The translations under genes and the position numbers were made by a program. Below the pieces are notes generated by a model. The model saw only the letters and a program-made list of their open reading frames with translations, had not been told where the DNA came from and ran no database searches. Positions 50,805 through 58,954 of a stretch of 62,307 nt of DNA are shown here, in pieces. Origin of the DNA: a bacterium. GTDB taxonomy: Bacteria; Auribacterota; UBA3054. The DNA is taken from contig JAGCTE010000024.1 in the NCBI GenBank assembly GCA_017963805.1, forward strand, positions 1 to 62,307. Direction: 5' to 3'. How positions within the stretch are numbered: position 1 is the first letter of the stretch; every line of letters begins with the position of its first letter.

Positions 50805-51907
50805 AAAAAGCGTTTCTGTTACTGCTCCTGCTTTCCGCTTTCGCCTACGGATCCGAGACCGCCCTGGACAAGGGCCGCGCCCTTCTCTATTCGGGCCGCT
50901 TCGCGGAAGCTGAAAAGCTTTTCCAGGAAGAGCGGAAAAAATCGCCGGACGAGATATCGATCCTCATAAGCCTCGCGGCCTCCGCGTTCGGCTCGGCCGT
51001 CATGCACGGGGAGGACGAGGAAAAACTCGCGCTCCTCGACCGGCGTATAGAAGAGTGCTGCGAACGCAGCATAGCGCTGCTAAAGGAACCCGCCTCCCCG
51101 GAGGCCTACCTCTACGCCGCCGTAAGCTTTTTGATGCGCGCCTCCAGCGAAGCGAGGTCCGACCGCACGGCCAGCTCCATGATCTGGCTGAAGCGCGCCC
51201 TGACCCAGATCATGCGGGCGCAGAAATACGAAGAGACGGCCCCGGACGCCAACATGCTCAATTCCGCCTACAACTGCATAATGGACACCGCGCCCTGGCC
51301 CGTGCCCATGTGCGTAGGCTGGATCGTCCAGCCGGCCAACCTTGGCAAGAGCCTGGCCGTAATAGAGGAGCAGTTTGAGAAAAAGCCAAGGTTTGAGACC
51401 GAGATGCGCATCTTCTTAGTTTGGGAATACTGCCGGGAAGGATACCCGCGGTGCGCCCTGGGACATTTGAAGGCCTTGAAAAAAAGCTACCCCGATTCCC
51501 CCTTTGTCGAAATAATGAGCATCAGATCTGAGCTCAGCTCCGGCAACCACCAGGGCTCGCTCCGTTTGGCCACCAATTTCTACGCCCGCTGCAAAAGCAG
51601 ATCCGCCTGGCGCGACCTGACGCCCGACGCCGCCTTCCTCTCCGGCTCGGCCGCCCTCTCCCTGGGCTACAGCGTGAGCGCGGAAAAATGGTTCGAGACC
51701 GCCCTCTTGGAAGGGACGAAAAAGCCGCGCCTCCAGGCCGCCGCCCAGCTGATGCTCGGCAAATGCGCCGACCAAAGGGGCGAACGCGAAGAGGCGCTGA
51801 GACGCTACGCCCTTGTGCACATACACAAAGGCGCCAATCCGCTTTTGAAAAACTTCGCCTCGAAACTGCAGAAAAAAGCCTGCGAGCCGAGGCAGGTGAT
51901 CTACTAG
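50801..51907 (+). CDS. Exported TPR-like protein
   Basis: 368 residues. Signal peptide MKKAFLLLLLLSAFAYG is followed by helical repeats of the tetratricopeptide type: ALDKGRALLYSGRFAEAEKLFQEE near residue 20, further helix pairs through residues 80-260 and SAEKWFETALLEGTKKPRLQAAAQLMLGKCADQRGEREEALRRYALVH near 280-330. TPRs usually mediate protein contacts; function is unknown. Its ATG overlaps the rpoN stop by 4 nt (ATGA), so translation is coupled to rpoN. Confidence 0.8.
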   Translation: MKKAFLLLLLLSAFAYGSETALDKGRALLYSGRFAEAEKLFQEERKKSPDEISILISLAASAFGSAVMHGEDEEKLALLDRRIEECCERSIALLKEPASPEAYLYAAVSFLMRASSEARSDRTASSMIWLKRALTQIMRAQKYEETAPDANMLNSAYNCIMDTAPWPVPMCVGWIVQPANLGKSLAVIEEQFEKKPRFETEMRIFLVWEYCREGYPRCALGHLKALKKSYPDSPFVEIMSIRSELSSGNHQGSLRLATNFYARCKSRSAWRDLTPDAAFLSGSAALSLGYSVSAEKWFETALLEGTKKPRLQAAAQLMLGKCADQRGEREEALRRYALVHIHKGANPLLKNFASKLQKKACEPRQVIY

Positions 51908-51915
51908 GAGAAAAG

Positions 51916-52728
51916 ATGAACGAACCGCAACTGATAACAAGCCGCCGCGCCGGGATAATCGGCCTGGCGCTCTCGCTCAGGGAAAAAAAGGGGCGCGCCG
52001 AGCATAACCTCTGCTTCGCCGAGGGCGCCGTGGCGGCCGATTACGCCCTCAAAATGAAAAGCGCGGTAAAGGGAGTGCTTTTGTCGCGGGACGCGACGGA
52101 GAAATGCGTGAAGCTCGCTCACGAAGCCGCGGCCGGCTCAGCGCCGTTTTACCTTCTCACCGGGGAATGCTTCGAAAAGATAAGCGTGCTAAGGAGCCCC
52201 GAGGGCCTCGCGCTTCTTGTAGAGCCGGCCCCGCTTTTGAAAAACGCCTCCGAGCTTCCCGATGACGGGCCGGTCGCCTGCCTCTGGCAGCTTCAGGATC
52301 CTGGCAATCTCGGCACCATCATAAGGAGCGCCGCCTCATTCGGCTGCCGTCATTTCCTGCTTGTGAAAAACAGCGTGTCGCACCTTCATCCCCTCTGCAT
52401 AAGAGCCAGCGCCGGCGCCGCTTTGGACTCGAATTTCCTTTACCTCGAGGAGGATGAAGCCATGCGGTACCTCACGGAAAACAAAGGGAGAGTCTGCGCA
52501 TTGTCCGGCGAAGGCTATTCCATCAAATTTGATTTGTGCTATAATAATGGTGTAAATATGGTTATAGTTTCGGGCAACGAACCGCACGGTCTGCCGGAGC
52601 GCGCAAGGAAAAGCCTTCCCCTCTTTTCCATTCCGACTGTGGGAAGCGTCGAAAGCCTTAACGTGACGGCGGCCTCGGCCATTGCCTACTATGTCTTCTG
52701 GTCGCAGAGAGCCCCCCTGGAAAAATGA
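51916..52728 (+). CDS. TrmH/SpoU-family RNA 2'-O-methyltransferase
   Basis: ATG 51916 with AGGAG gives 270 residues; a longer frame upstream lies inside the preceding gene. The SpoU knot motifs are ALWQLQDPGNLGTIIRSAASFG-type (I) near residue 120-140, VSGNEPHGLP (II) and SVESLNVTAASAIAYY (III). The N-terminal SpoU_sub_bind-like domain is present (FAEGAVAADYALKMKS). These enzymes methylate 2'-OH groups in rRNA or tRNA with S-adenosylmethionine. It lies in the XPB operon, 8 nt after the TPR gene, and overlaps the 69-aa gene by 4 nt. Confidence 0.92.
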   Translation: MNEPQLITSRRAGIIGLALSLREKKGRAEHNLCFAEGAVAADYALKMKSAVKGVLLSRDATEKCVKLAHEAAAGSAPFYLLTGECFEKISVLRSPEGLALLVEPAPLLKNASELPDDGPVACLWQLQDPGNLGTIIRSAASFGCRHFLLVKNSVSHLHPLCIRASAGAALDSNFLYLEEDEAMRYLTENKGRVCALSGEGYSIKFDLCYNNGVNMVIVSGNEPHGLPERARKSLPLFSIPTVGSVESLNVTAASAIAYYVFWSQRAPLEK

Positions 52729-52934
52729 ACGTTCTCCACTACCATGTACACATCCTGACGGTTCCCGATCCCAAGATGAGCGAGGAGCTGAAGAAAAACC
52801 ACTGCATCAGCAGGGCCATCATCAGCGAGTTGGATGAAACTCACTGGCTCGTGTCGGAAAAGCACATTCCCGACATAGAGCATCAGTGCGCCCGCATGAA
52901 CATCCCCATAAAGGTCATCATCCATGGAAAGTGA
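52725..52934 (+). CDS. 69-residue conserved-looking small protein of unknown function
   Basis: Begins at ATG 52725 overlapping the methyltransferase stop (ATGA) and ends inside the next gene's start region (11-nt overlap). It reads MNVLHYHVHILTVPDPKMSEE with KKNHCISRAIISELDETHWL and ends IPIKVIIHGK, mixed alpha/beta, hydrophilic, no signal peptide. Overlaps on both sides leave no doubt that it is translated together with its neighbours. I know no family; a small partner of the repair helicase is the obvious guess. Confidence 0.75.
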   Translation: MNVLHYHVHILTVPDPKMSEELKKNHCISRAIISELDETHWLVSEKHIPDIEHQCARMNIPIKVIIHGK

Positions 52935-55098
52935 TTCCCTCGACTTCATCCATCTGTTCAAGCAGGCCAACGAACGGCACTCCCTGAAGCAGATGTACAA
53001 GATCTGGCTCTCGAAGCGCCAGCTCGAAGACGGCGAGAACATGTACGGCGTCCATTACATGGAGGCTGTGGCGGACAAAGAGAAACGCCAGGCCGTCCTG
53101 AAAAAGCTCTCCCCCCAGGCCTACGCGCTGGTGTCGGTTTTGAGGCACCGCTTCGGCCTGCGCTACAAGGTGAACCCGGAGGAGCCGACATCTCCCTTGG
53201 CCATGGAGGACGTAGGACAAAGGGACGCCTGCATCATGAGGTGCTGCGAGCTGCAGTTCAACGCCGGCGCCTACGCCAAGGATCTCAACCTTTCCCACAT
53301 CGCCGAGCTCCACTATTACGGCGTCGCCTTCTTCACCGATCATCGTCTCTGGCCGCCGGGCGTCTTCACAAAAGATCACATGGAAGGCGAAATAATCCTG
53401 GCGCCCTTCTTTGAGAACGACGAGATCCCGCTCCCGGAACCGAGGCTGGAAGAGATAACCTGCCACGACCTTCCCGAAAACGTCAATCCGGAGTTTTCCG
53501 GGAAGATGTGCCGCTGGATCGACAGCTTTCTCTCGCTTGCGGAAAAAGGCTGCCTCCGCTACAGCAATCTCCGCCGCTTCTACGCTTTCAGCCGCGATAT
53601 GCTGGAAAAACGTTTCGCCAACGTAAAAGACCGCGACCTGTTCTTCGAATACGTGCTGCGCTTCGGCATAGACTCGAGGATCCTCTGCATGGATTCCTCC
53701 GGCGTCATCGCCCCCGGCCCGAACCTCAGCAAGTTCCGCCTCCTGCCTTTGGGAGCCCAGATGAAAAAATACGTGGAGTGGCGCAACACCTGCCCCTCGG
53801 TATGGAACAACGAAAGCGACTCCCGCGTGACCTCTCTTGAACTTTACCTTGTCAGCATCTACACCCGTCTTCTGAGGCAGTACGCCGGGCATTGGCTGTC
53901 TGTCGACGAAGTTGTCGAACTGATAGAAAGAGAAGTGAAAAGCTGCTATTCCGTCGGCGAAAAAAAGAAGGCCTGGGGCTGGGACGACGCAAACCTCAAG
54001 GTGTGCACCGTGGAGGAAACGCGCCAGATCTTCAATCACGAACTGAAGCAGCGCTTCTTCATTCCCGGCATAACCTACCACTGCACCAAAGACGGCAGGG
54101 AATACGTCACGCTTACCGAACTCGGATTAGCCATAGTCTGCGGCGCTCCCATTCCCAGCTACGATTCCAGCAAGCTGCAGCTTGTGGTGAAAAACGATTT
54201 CGAGGTGGTCGTCATCAATTCCGGCCGCTGGGACTACGTCCGCTATTTCCTCTCCCTCTTCATGGACATGGACCCCAAATCCAATCATGACAGCTCGCTC
54301 TTTTACCTTAAGCAGAAAAACATCCGCGACGCCGCCTCTCTCGGCCGGCCCGTCGGCATGCTTATTGACTTCCTTAAAAAACACGCCACCGCGCCCATTC
54401 CGGAAAACGTGCTCGCGACTTTAAAAGACTGGGTGATGGGCGAAGTGACGCTTCACAAGGACGCCTGCTTCTTCGCCTTCGACAAACCCGAGGACGCCCG
54501 GCGCCTTCTGCAAAAGTATCCCAAAGCGTTTTCGCTCATGGGAAACAACATGCTTTTGTGCTACATGAGCGACGAAAACATCATGAAGCTCATGAACTCG
54601 AACCGCATCAGCGCCGTGGACTATTCCATCCCCGTGACCGGCACGATAACGGTCACCAGGGACAACGAAGTGATGTTCAATCATTCCAACGATTTCAGGA
54701 TCAAGGCGCTGGGCCTTGAGATCGCCGATGAGGCGACGGATGAAAAAGGCCGCAAACATTACTATCTTTCTTTCGACAAACTCGCCGCTATCCAGAATCC
54801 CAAGATCTTCTATCAGAGGCTTTCCAGGCTCTTCTCCTCCGACACCGACATGGTCATGAAACTACGCATCATGCGCAGCATGGGGCTCTTCACCAGCCGC
54901 GGCGCCGTGACCGTGCTCATGAACTGCCCGACGCAGACCAAGCAGCAGCTTCAGCGCCATATCTCCTGGTACCGCAATTTCAGCGCCCAGGTCGGACTCG
55001 GGCAATTCGTGGTCAAGGATGAAAGCGTGAACGAAGTGCGCCAGGCCATGACGAAAATAGAGGATAAAAGAGCGGTATTGCAGACATTCCAACTGTAG
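52924..55098 (+). CDS. Helicase_C_3/XPB-N-like protein, partner of the XPB helicase
   Basis: 724 residues. Its middle matches the pattern of the XPB/Ssl2 N-terminal-like (Helicase_C_3) domain: TLTELGLAIVCGAP near residue 400, then LQLVVKNDFEVVVINSG near 418, YLKQKNIRDAASLGRPVGMLIDFLKK and IPENVLATLKDWV near 490. The first 390 residues are helical, without a motif I recognise, and the C-terminal 150 add a further winged-like part. In mycobacteria a similar domain protein lies next to XPB. It is not the Bax1 nuclease seen with archaeal XPB. It overlaps the 69-aa gene and is followed after 6 nt by the helicase. Confidence 0.75.
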   Translation: MESDSLDFIHLFKQANERHSLKQMYKIWLSKRQLEDGENMYGVHYMEAVADKEKRQAVLKKLSPQAYALVSVLRHRFGLRYKVNPEEPTSPLAMEDVGQRDACIMRCCELQFNAGAYAKDLNLSHIAELHYYGVAFFTDHRLWPPGVFTKDHMEGEIILAPFFENDEIPLPEPRLEEITCHDLPENVNPEFSGKMCRWIDSFLSLAEKGCLRYSNLRRFYAFSRDMLEKRFANVKDRDLFFEYVLRFGIDSRILCMDSSGVIAPGPNLSKFRLLPLGAQMKKYVEWRNTCPSVWNNESDSRVTSLELYLVSIYTRLLRQYAGHWLSVDEVVELIEREVKSCYSVGEKKKAWGWDDANLKVCTVEETRQIFNHELKQRFFIPGITYHCTKDGREYVTLTELGLAIVCGAPIPSYDSSKLQLVVKNDFEVVVINSGRWDYVRYFLSLFMDMDPKSNHDSSLFYLKQKNIRDAASLGRPVGMLIDFLKKHATAPIPENVLATLKDWVMGEVTLHKDACFFAFDKPEDARRLLQKYPKAFSLMGNNMLLCYMSDENIMKLMNSNRISAVDYSIPVTGTITVTRDNEVMFNHSNDFRIKALGLEIADEATDEKGRKHYYLSFDKLAAIQNPKIFYQRLSRLFSSDTDMVMKLRIMRSMGLFTSRGAVTVLMNCPTQTKQQLQRHISWYRNFSAQVGLGQFVVKDESVNEVRQAMTKIEDKRAVLQTFQL

Positions 55099-55104
55099 CC
55101 AAAA

Positions 55105-56796
55105 ATGCCAGACCTAGCCAACCCCGTCATAGTCCAGAGCGACCTTACCGTTCTTTTAGAAGTCGACAATCCCCTTTTCCCGGAAGCCCGGGACGCCCTG
55201 GCCCGTTTCGCGGAGCTTGAAAAGAGCCCCGAGCACATCCACACCTACCGCATAAGCAACATTTCGCTCTGGAACGCCGTCGCCTCGGGGCTGACTCCCG
55301 ACGAGCTTATAGTTCTGCTCGACAAGTACAGCAAATTTCCCCTGCCGGAAGGCCTTTTGGCCAACATCAAGGACATAAGCTCCCGCTATGGGAAAATGGT
55401 CATAGCCCCCGCCGAAGGCGAATGGCTCAGGCTTTATTCAGTCGACGACACGGTCGCCCGCTATGTGTCGGCGCACCCGAAGATCTCGCAGCTTCTGTGT
55501 CACGACGCCGAAGGCTTCGGACAGTATGTCTCCTGGCTGGTCGACAAGAAATACCGCGGCGAAATAAAGAGGCTTCTGACCCAGTTCGGATACCCCGTCA
55601 AGGACCTCGTCGGCTATGAACCGGGCGACGCCTACCATTTCCATCTCAAGCCGGAAAGCGAAAGCGGCTTCACCGTCAGGAAGTATCAGGAGCTGGCCGT
55701 GGAGAATTTCTACAAGGGCGGCTCCGTCGAAGGCGGCTGCGGCGTGGTGGTGATGCCCTGCGGCTCCGGCAAGACCATAATCGGCATCTGCGCCATGGCC
55801 AAGCTGCAGACCTGCACGCTGGTCCTTTCCGCCAACATAACCGCCTTGCGCCAATGGCGCCAGGAGCTCCTTGACAAGACCGACATCCCTCCCGAGGACA
55901 TCGCGGAATATTCCGGGCAGGTCAAGAAGATCGCGCCGATAACGCTCGCCACCTACCAGATATTGACCTATCATCCGGAAAAGAGCAGCGACGACTTCCC
56001 GCATTTCAAGCTCTTCCGCCAGCGCAACTGGGGGCTCATCATCTACGACGAGGTTCACCTGCTGCCGGCCCCGGTCTTCAGGATCACAAGCGACATCCAG
56101 GCCAGAAGAAGGCTCGGCCTCACCGCCACGCTCGTCAGGGAAGACGGCAAGGAAGGCGATGTCTTCAGCCTCGTGGGCCCGAAACGCTACGACGTTCCCT
56201 GGAAGGAACTGGAGACCCAGCAGTGGCTGGCCGCCGCCAAATGCACCGAGATAAGGGTCCCGCTTTCCCTTGAAAGCCAGTGCGACTACGCCGTCGCCAG
56301 CGACAGGGTGCGCTTCAGGATCGCGTCTGAAAACCCCGCGAAGACCGCGGTCGTAAAGCAGCTTTTGAAGCGCCACAAGGGCTCTCACATACTCATAATC
56401 GGCCAATACATCGGGCAGCTCACCAAGCTTTCCAAAGAGCTTAAGATCCCCCTTCTCACGGGCTCCGCCACCCAGGAAAAGCGCGACCGCTACTACGGCA
56501 TGTTCAAAAAGGGCGAGATCGACGTCCTTATGGTCTCCAAGATCGGCAACATCGCCGTCGACCTTCCGGACGCCAACGTCGCCATCCAGATCTCCGGCAC
56601 CTTCGGCTCCCGCCAGGAGGAGGCCCAGCGCTTGGGCCGCATCCTGAGGCCGAAACCGGGCCCGAACAGCGCCTACTTCTACACCATCGTCACCCAGAAC
56701 TCCATGGAGCAGGACTTCGCCCTCAACAGGCAGATGTTCCTGACGGAGCAGGGCTACGAATACAGAATAGAAAGATTTAACCAACAACCACAATAA
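55105..56796 (+). CDS. XPB/ERCC3-type DNA repair helicase
   Basis: 563 residues, the usual bacterial XPB length. Residues 100-200 are the N-terminal damage-recognition-like part. Walker A is MPCGSGKTIIG near 216-226, the DEVH box YDEVHLLPAPVFR near 313, the LTATLVRED motif with the XPB-specific RED near 335, and motif VI QEEAQRLGRILRPKPG near 505. XPB unwinds DNA at promoters and damage in eukaryotes; bacterial homologs are 3'-5' helicases of uncertain role. No Shine-Dalgarno sequence is evident before the ATG. Confidence 0.93.
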   Translation: MPDLANPVIVQSDLTVLLEVDNPLFPEARDALARFAELEKSPEHIHTYRISNISLWNAVASGLTPDELIVLLDKYSKFPLPEGLLANIKDISSRYGKMVIAPAEGEWLRLYSVDDTVARYVSAHPKISQLLCHDAEGFGQYVSWLVDKKYRGEIKRLLTQFGYPVKDLVGYEPGDAYHFHLKPESESGFTVRKYQELAVENFYKGGSVEGGCGVVVMPCGSGKTIIGICAMAKLQTCTLVLSANITALRQWRQELLDKTDIPPEDIAEYSGQVKKIAPITLATYQILTYHPEKSSDDFPHFKLFRQRNWGLIIYDEVHLLPAPVFRITSDIQARRRLGLTATLVREDGKEGDVFSLVGPKRYDVPWKELETQQWLAAAKCTEIRVPLSLESQCDYAVASDRVRFRIASENPAKTAVVKQLLKRHKGSHILIIGQYIGQLTKLSKELKIPLLTGSATQEKRDRYYGMFKKGEIDVLMVSKIGNIAVDLPDANVAIQISGTFGSRQEEAQRLGRILRPKPGPNSAYFYTIVTQNSMEQDFALNRQMFLTEQGYEYRIERFNQQPQ

Positions 56797-56802
56797 AACA
56801 CT

Positions 56803-57252
56803 ATGAAACAACTCGGAAATTTCCTCGCCTCCATTCTCGTACTGCTGGCTGTGATCTTCATCGTCTTCCTAATCTACAAGGGAGCGCAGTTCCTCTCCGC
56901 CTTCATAGCCCCCCTGACGTTCATTTCGCCCACCGTCATAGGCATTGGCGTGATCCTTGTCCTCCTTTCTTTGATCCCCGGCTTAACGAAGCCCCTGCTT
57001 CCCCCTATCCTTGTCATCTCCTATATCCTGGGCTTCTTCCTTTTCATCTTCTCCGCCTTCCTTACTTTGAACGTTTTCAACGTCGTCTGGCTCATCGTAG
57101 GAATTTTGCTCTGCGGTTTCGGTATCGTGCCGATAGCGATCATAGCCTGCATCGTCTCGGCCGCCTGGCCGGCCCTGTGGCACATCCTCATCATGCTCAT
57201 AGCGGCCGCCCTCTTCCGCGTCTACGTGGTCAAGAGAGCCGTAAACGGATGA
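56803..57252 (+). CDS. Small polytopic membrane protein of unknown function
   Basis: 149 residues, almost all hydrophobic, with about five transmembrane segments (FLASILVLLAVIFIVFLIYK, then four more ending AALFRVYVVKRAVNG). No family is recognised. It follows the helicase by 6 nt and is the last gene of that operon; it may be a passenger. No Shine-Dalgarno sequence is seen before the ATG. Confidence 0.7.
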   Translation: MKQLGNFLASILVLLAVIFIVFLIYKGAQFLSAFIAPLTFISPTVIGIGVILVLLSLIPGLTKPLLPPILVISYILGFFLFIFSAFLTLNVFNVVWLIVGILLCGFGIVPIAIIACIVSAAWPALWHILIMLIAAALFRVYVVKRAVNG

Positions 57253-57282
57253 CCCGCATTCCACTTTAACAGACAAAAAAGA

Positions 57283-57288
57283 TATAAT
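57283..57288 (+). promoter_or_regulatory. -10 (TATAAT) for the DUF805 gene
   Basis: TATAAT at 57283-57288 with a weak TTCCAC 18 bp upstream. The leader of about 35 nt has AAGGAG before ATG 57332. Confidence 0.5.
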
Positions 57289-57331
57289 TAACTAAACACT
57301 TATTTTTATCCAACAAACAAGGAGAACCATC

Positions 57332-57622
57332 ATGAACGAACTCATCAGCTTCTTCACCAATATTCTCAACTTTAGCGGGAAAACGAACCAGAAAGGCTTC
57401 ATCATTCCTCTGGTCGTCTGCTGGATCGTCGGCTTTGTTGTTGGCGGCGCCCTGGGAACCGTCGGCCAGATCATCGCGATCATCGTTTTCATAGCAACGA
57501 TCTCCCTGACGGTCCGCCGTCTCCACGACTCCGGCCACACCGGCTGGTGGGCTCTCCTTTATCTCACCGGCATCGGGGGCCTGATCCTTCAGATCGTTCT
57601 GTGCTTCCTGCCCAGCAAATAA
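57332..57622 (+). CDS. DUF805 family membrane protein
   Basis: 96 residues. Motif pieces of DUF805 are present: FSGKTNQKGFIIPLVV (the FxGRxxRxxFW position), then VRRLHDSGHTGWWALLYL, which matches the RLHDxGxSGWW core. Three to four transmembrane helices are visible. Function of DUF805 is unknown. AAGGAG precedes the ATG. A terminator follows 18 nt downstream. Confidence 0.82.
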   Translation: MNELISFFTNILNFSGKTNQKGFIIPLVVCWIVGFVVGGALGTVGQIIAIIVFIATISLTVRRLHDSGHTGWWALLYLTGIGGLILQIVLCFLPSK

Positions 57623-57639
57623 GCTGAACATCAAGCAAT

Positions 57640-57673
57640 AAAAAAAGGAAGGCCTTGCGGACTTCCTTTTTTT
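57640..57673 (+). terminator. Intrinsic terminator after the DUF805 gene
   Basis: AAAAAAGGAAG pairs with CTTCCTTTTTTT around a 10-nt loop, with the T-run on the right. The A-rich left flank could also allow leftward use. Confidence 0.75.
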
Positions 57674-57684
57674 ATTTTTGTGTT

Positions 57685-57785
57685 AACGAAGCGAGGCGTA
57701 TACCCCTAAGCGAACTCACGGAGGACGCTAATCAAGGCCACGCATGCGTAGTCCGTGAGCGAGGGGTATACGCCTCGCTTCGGTT
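57685..57785. repeat. Hairpin C, long imperfect inverted repeat abutting the aminotransferase stop
   Basis: The left arm 57685-57728 (AACGAAGCGAGGCGTATACC...) is complementary to the right arm 57746-57785 (...GGTATACGCCTCGCTTCGGTT) with a few indels and a 17-nt loop. The inner ends carry the half-sites AACTCACGGAGGACGC (57713-57728) and GCGTAGTCCGTGAGC (57746-57760), inverted to each other. The same two half-sites recur beside hairpin B. The right arm ends in the TAA stop of the leftward aminotransferase gene. Confidence 0.85.
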
Positions 57786-58953
57786 AAATAGTCGGTATCC
57801 ATTCGGCAATTCGCTTCACCGCTTCCTCTATCACATCCATGGATGTCGCGAAAGAGAGCCTCAAATGCCCCTCGCCGCCGAAGGCGCTGCCGGGCACCGT
57901 CGCGACGTAAGCGTCCTCTAAGAGACGCATGGCCGCTTCGTGGCTGGGAAGCCCCCAGCCGGAAATGTTCGGGAAAACGTAGAAGGTGCCCCTGGGGTTC
58001 GGGCAAGTGACGCCGGGCAGTTCGTTCAAAGCCTGGACGATGTATTTCCTTCTTTCGTCGAAACTCTCCAGCATGCGCTGGACGCAGGCCTGGTCGTCCC
58101 TCAAGGCGACAACGCCGCCGTACTGGGCGAAGGTCGTCATGCCGGAAGTGGACTGGTCCTGCAAACGCTTTATCGCGTCGGAAGCCTCAAGCGACGGGCA
58201 GGCGACGTATCCGAGTCTCCAGCCGGTCATGGAATAAGTCTTGGCGTATCCGTTCACCGTGAAGACACGGTCGTAAAGGTCGGGCAGAGCCGCGGCGAAA
58301 CTGACGTGCTTGAAACCGTCGTAAACAAGGTGCTCATAGATCTCGTCGGAGACGACCGCGACGTCCGGATGTTTCCTGAGGACCGCGCCCAGGGCCCTGA
58401 TCTCGTCTTCGGAGTAAGCCTGGCCGGTGGGGTTGGTGGGAGTGTTTATGACAAGAGCCCTGGTCTTCTCTGTGATGGCCGCTTCGAGCTGCTCGGGCTT
58501 CATAAGGAAGCGGTCTTCCTCTTTCGTCTGGACTATGACGGGAACGCCGCCGGCCAGCTTCACGATCTCGGGATAGCTCACCCAATAGGGAGCCGGGATG
58601 ATGACCTCGTCGCCGGGGTCTAAAAGTATCTGGAAAACGCAGTAGACGCTGTGCTTGGCGCCGGTGTTTACGACGATCTGCTGGGGCAGGTAGTTGAGGT
58701 GATTCTCTCTCTGGAATTTTTTGGCAATGACTTCCCTTAGGGGGAGAATGCCGTTGGTGGCGGCGTATTTCGTTTTTCCGGCCTTCAGGGCGTCGATGCA
58801 GGCGCGGCAGATGTGCTCGGGAGTCGGAAAGTCCGGCTCGCCCACCGCCATGGAGATCACCTGGTAGCCCTGGGCTTTCAGTTCGTTGGCCTTGTTGTTT
58901 ATGGAAAGCGTGGCCGACGGCTTGACAGATCTGATACGTGAACTAAGCTTCAT
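57784..58953 (-). CDS. Class I PLP-dependent aminotransferase (aspartate aminotransferase-like)
   Basis: 389 residues. The PLP lysine is near K238 in VNGYAKTYSMTGWRLGY, with NPTNPTGQAYSEDE around residue 170 and a substrate-arginine region FATSMDVIEEAVKRIAEW at the end. The length and motifs fit the gamma-type aspartate/prephenate aminotransferase group (AspC/AatA). It interconverts amino and keto acids; exact substrate cannot be told. It follows tsaD by 1 nt, and its stop codon is the end of hairpin C. Confidence 0.9.
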   Translation of the reverse strand: MKLSSRIRSVKPSATLSINNKANELKAQGYQVISMAVGEPDFPTPEHICRACIDALKAGKTKYAATNGILPLREVIAKKFQRENHLNYLPQQIVVNTGAKHSVYCVFQILLDPGDEVIIPAPYWVSYPEIVKLAGGVPVIVQTKEEDRFLMKPEQLEAAITEKTRALVINTPTNPTGQAYSEDEIRALGAVLRKHPDVAVVSDEIYEHLVYDGFKHVSFAAALPDLYDRVFTVNGYAKTYSMTGWRLGYVACPSLEASDAIKRLQDQSTSGMTTFAQYGGVVALRDDQACVQRMLESFDERRKYIVQALNELPGVTCPNPRGTFYVFPNISGWGLPSHEAAMRLLEDAYVATVPGSAFGGEGHLRLSFATSMDVIEEAVKRIAEWIPTI

Positions 58954-58954
58954 T

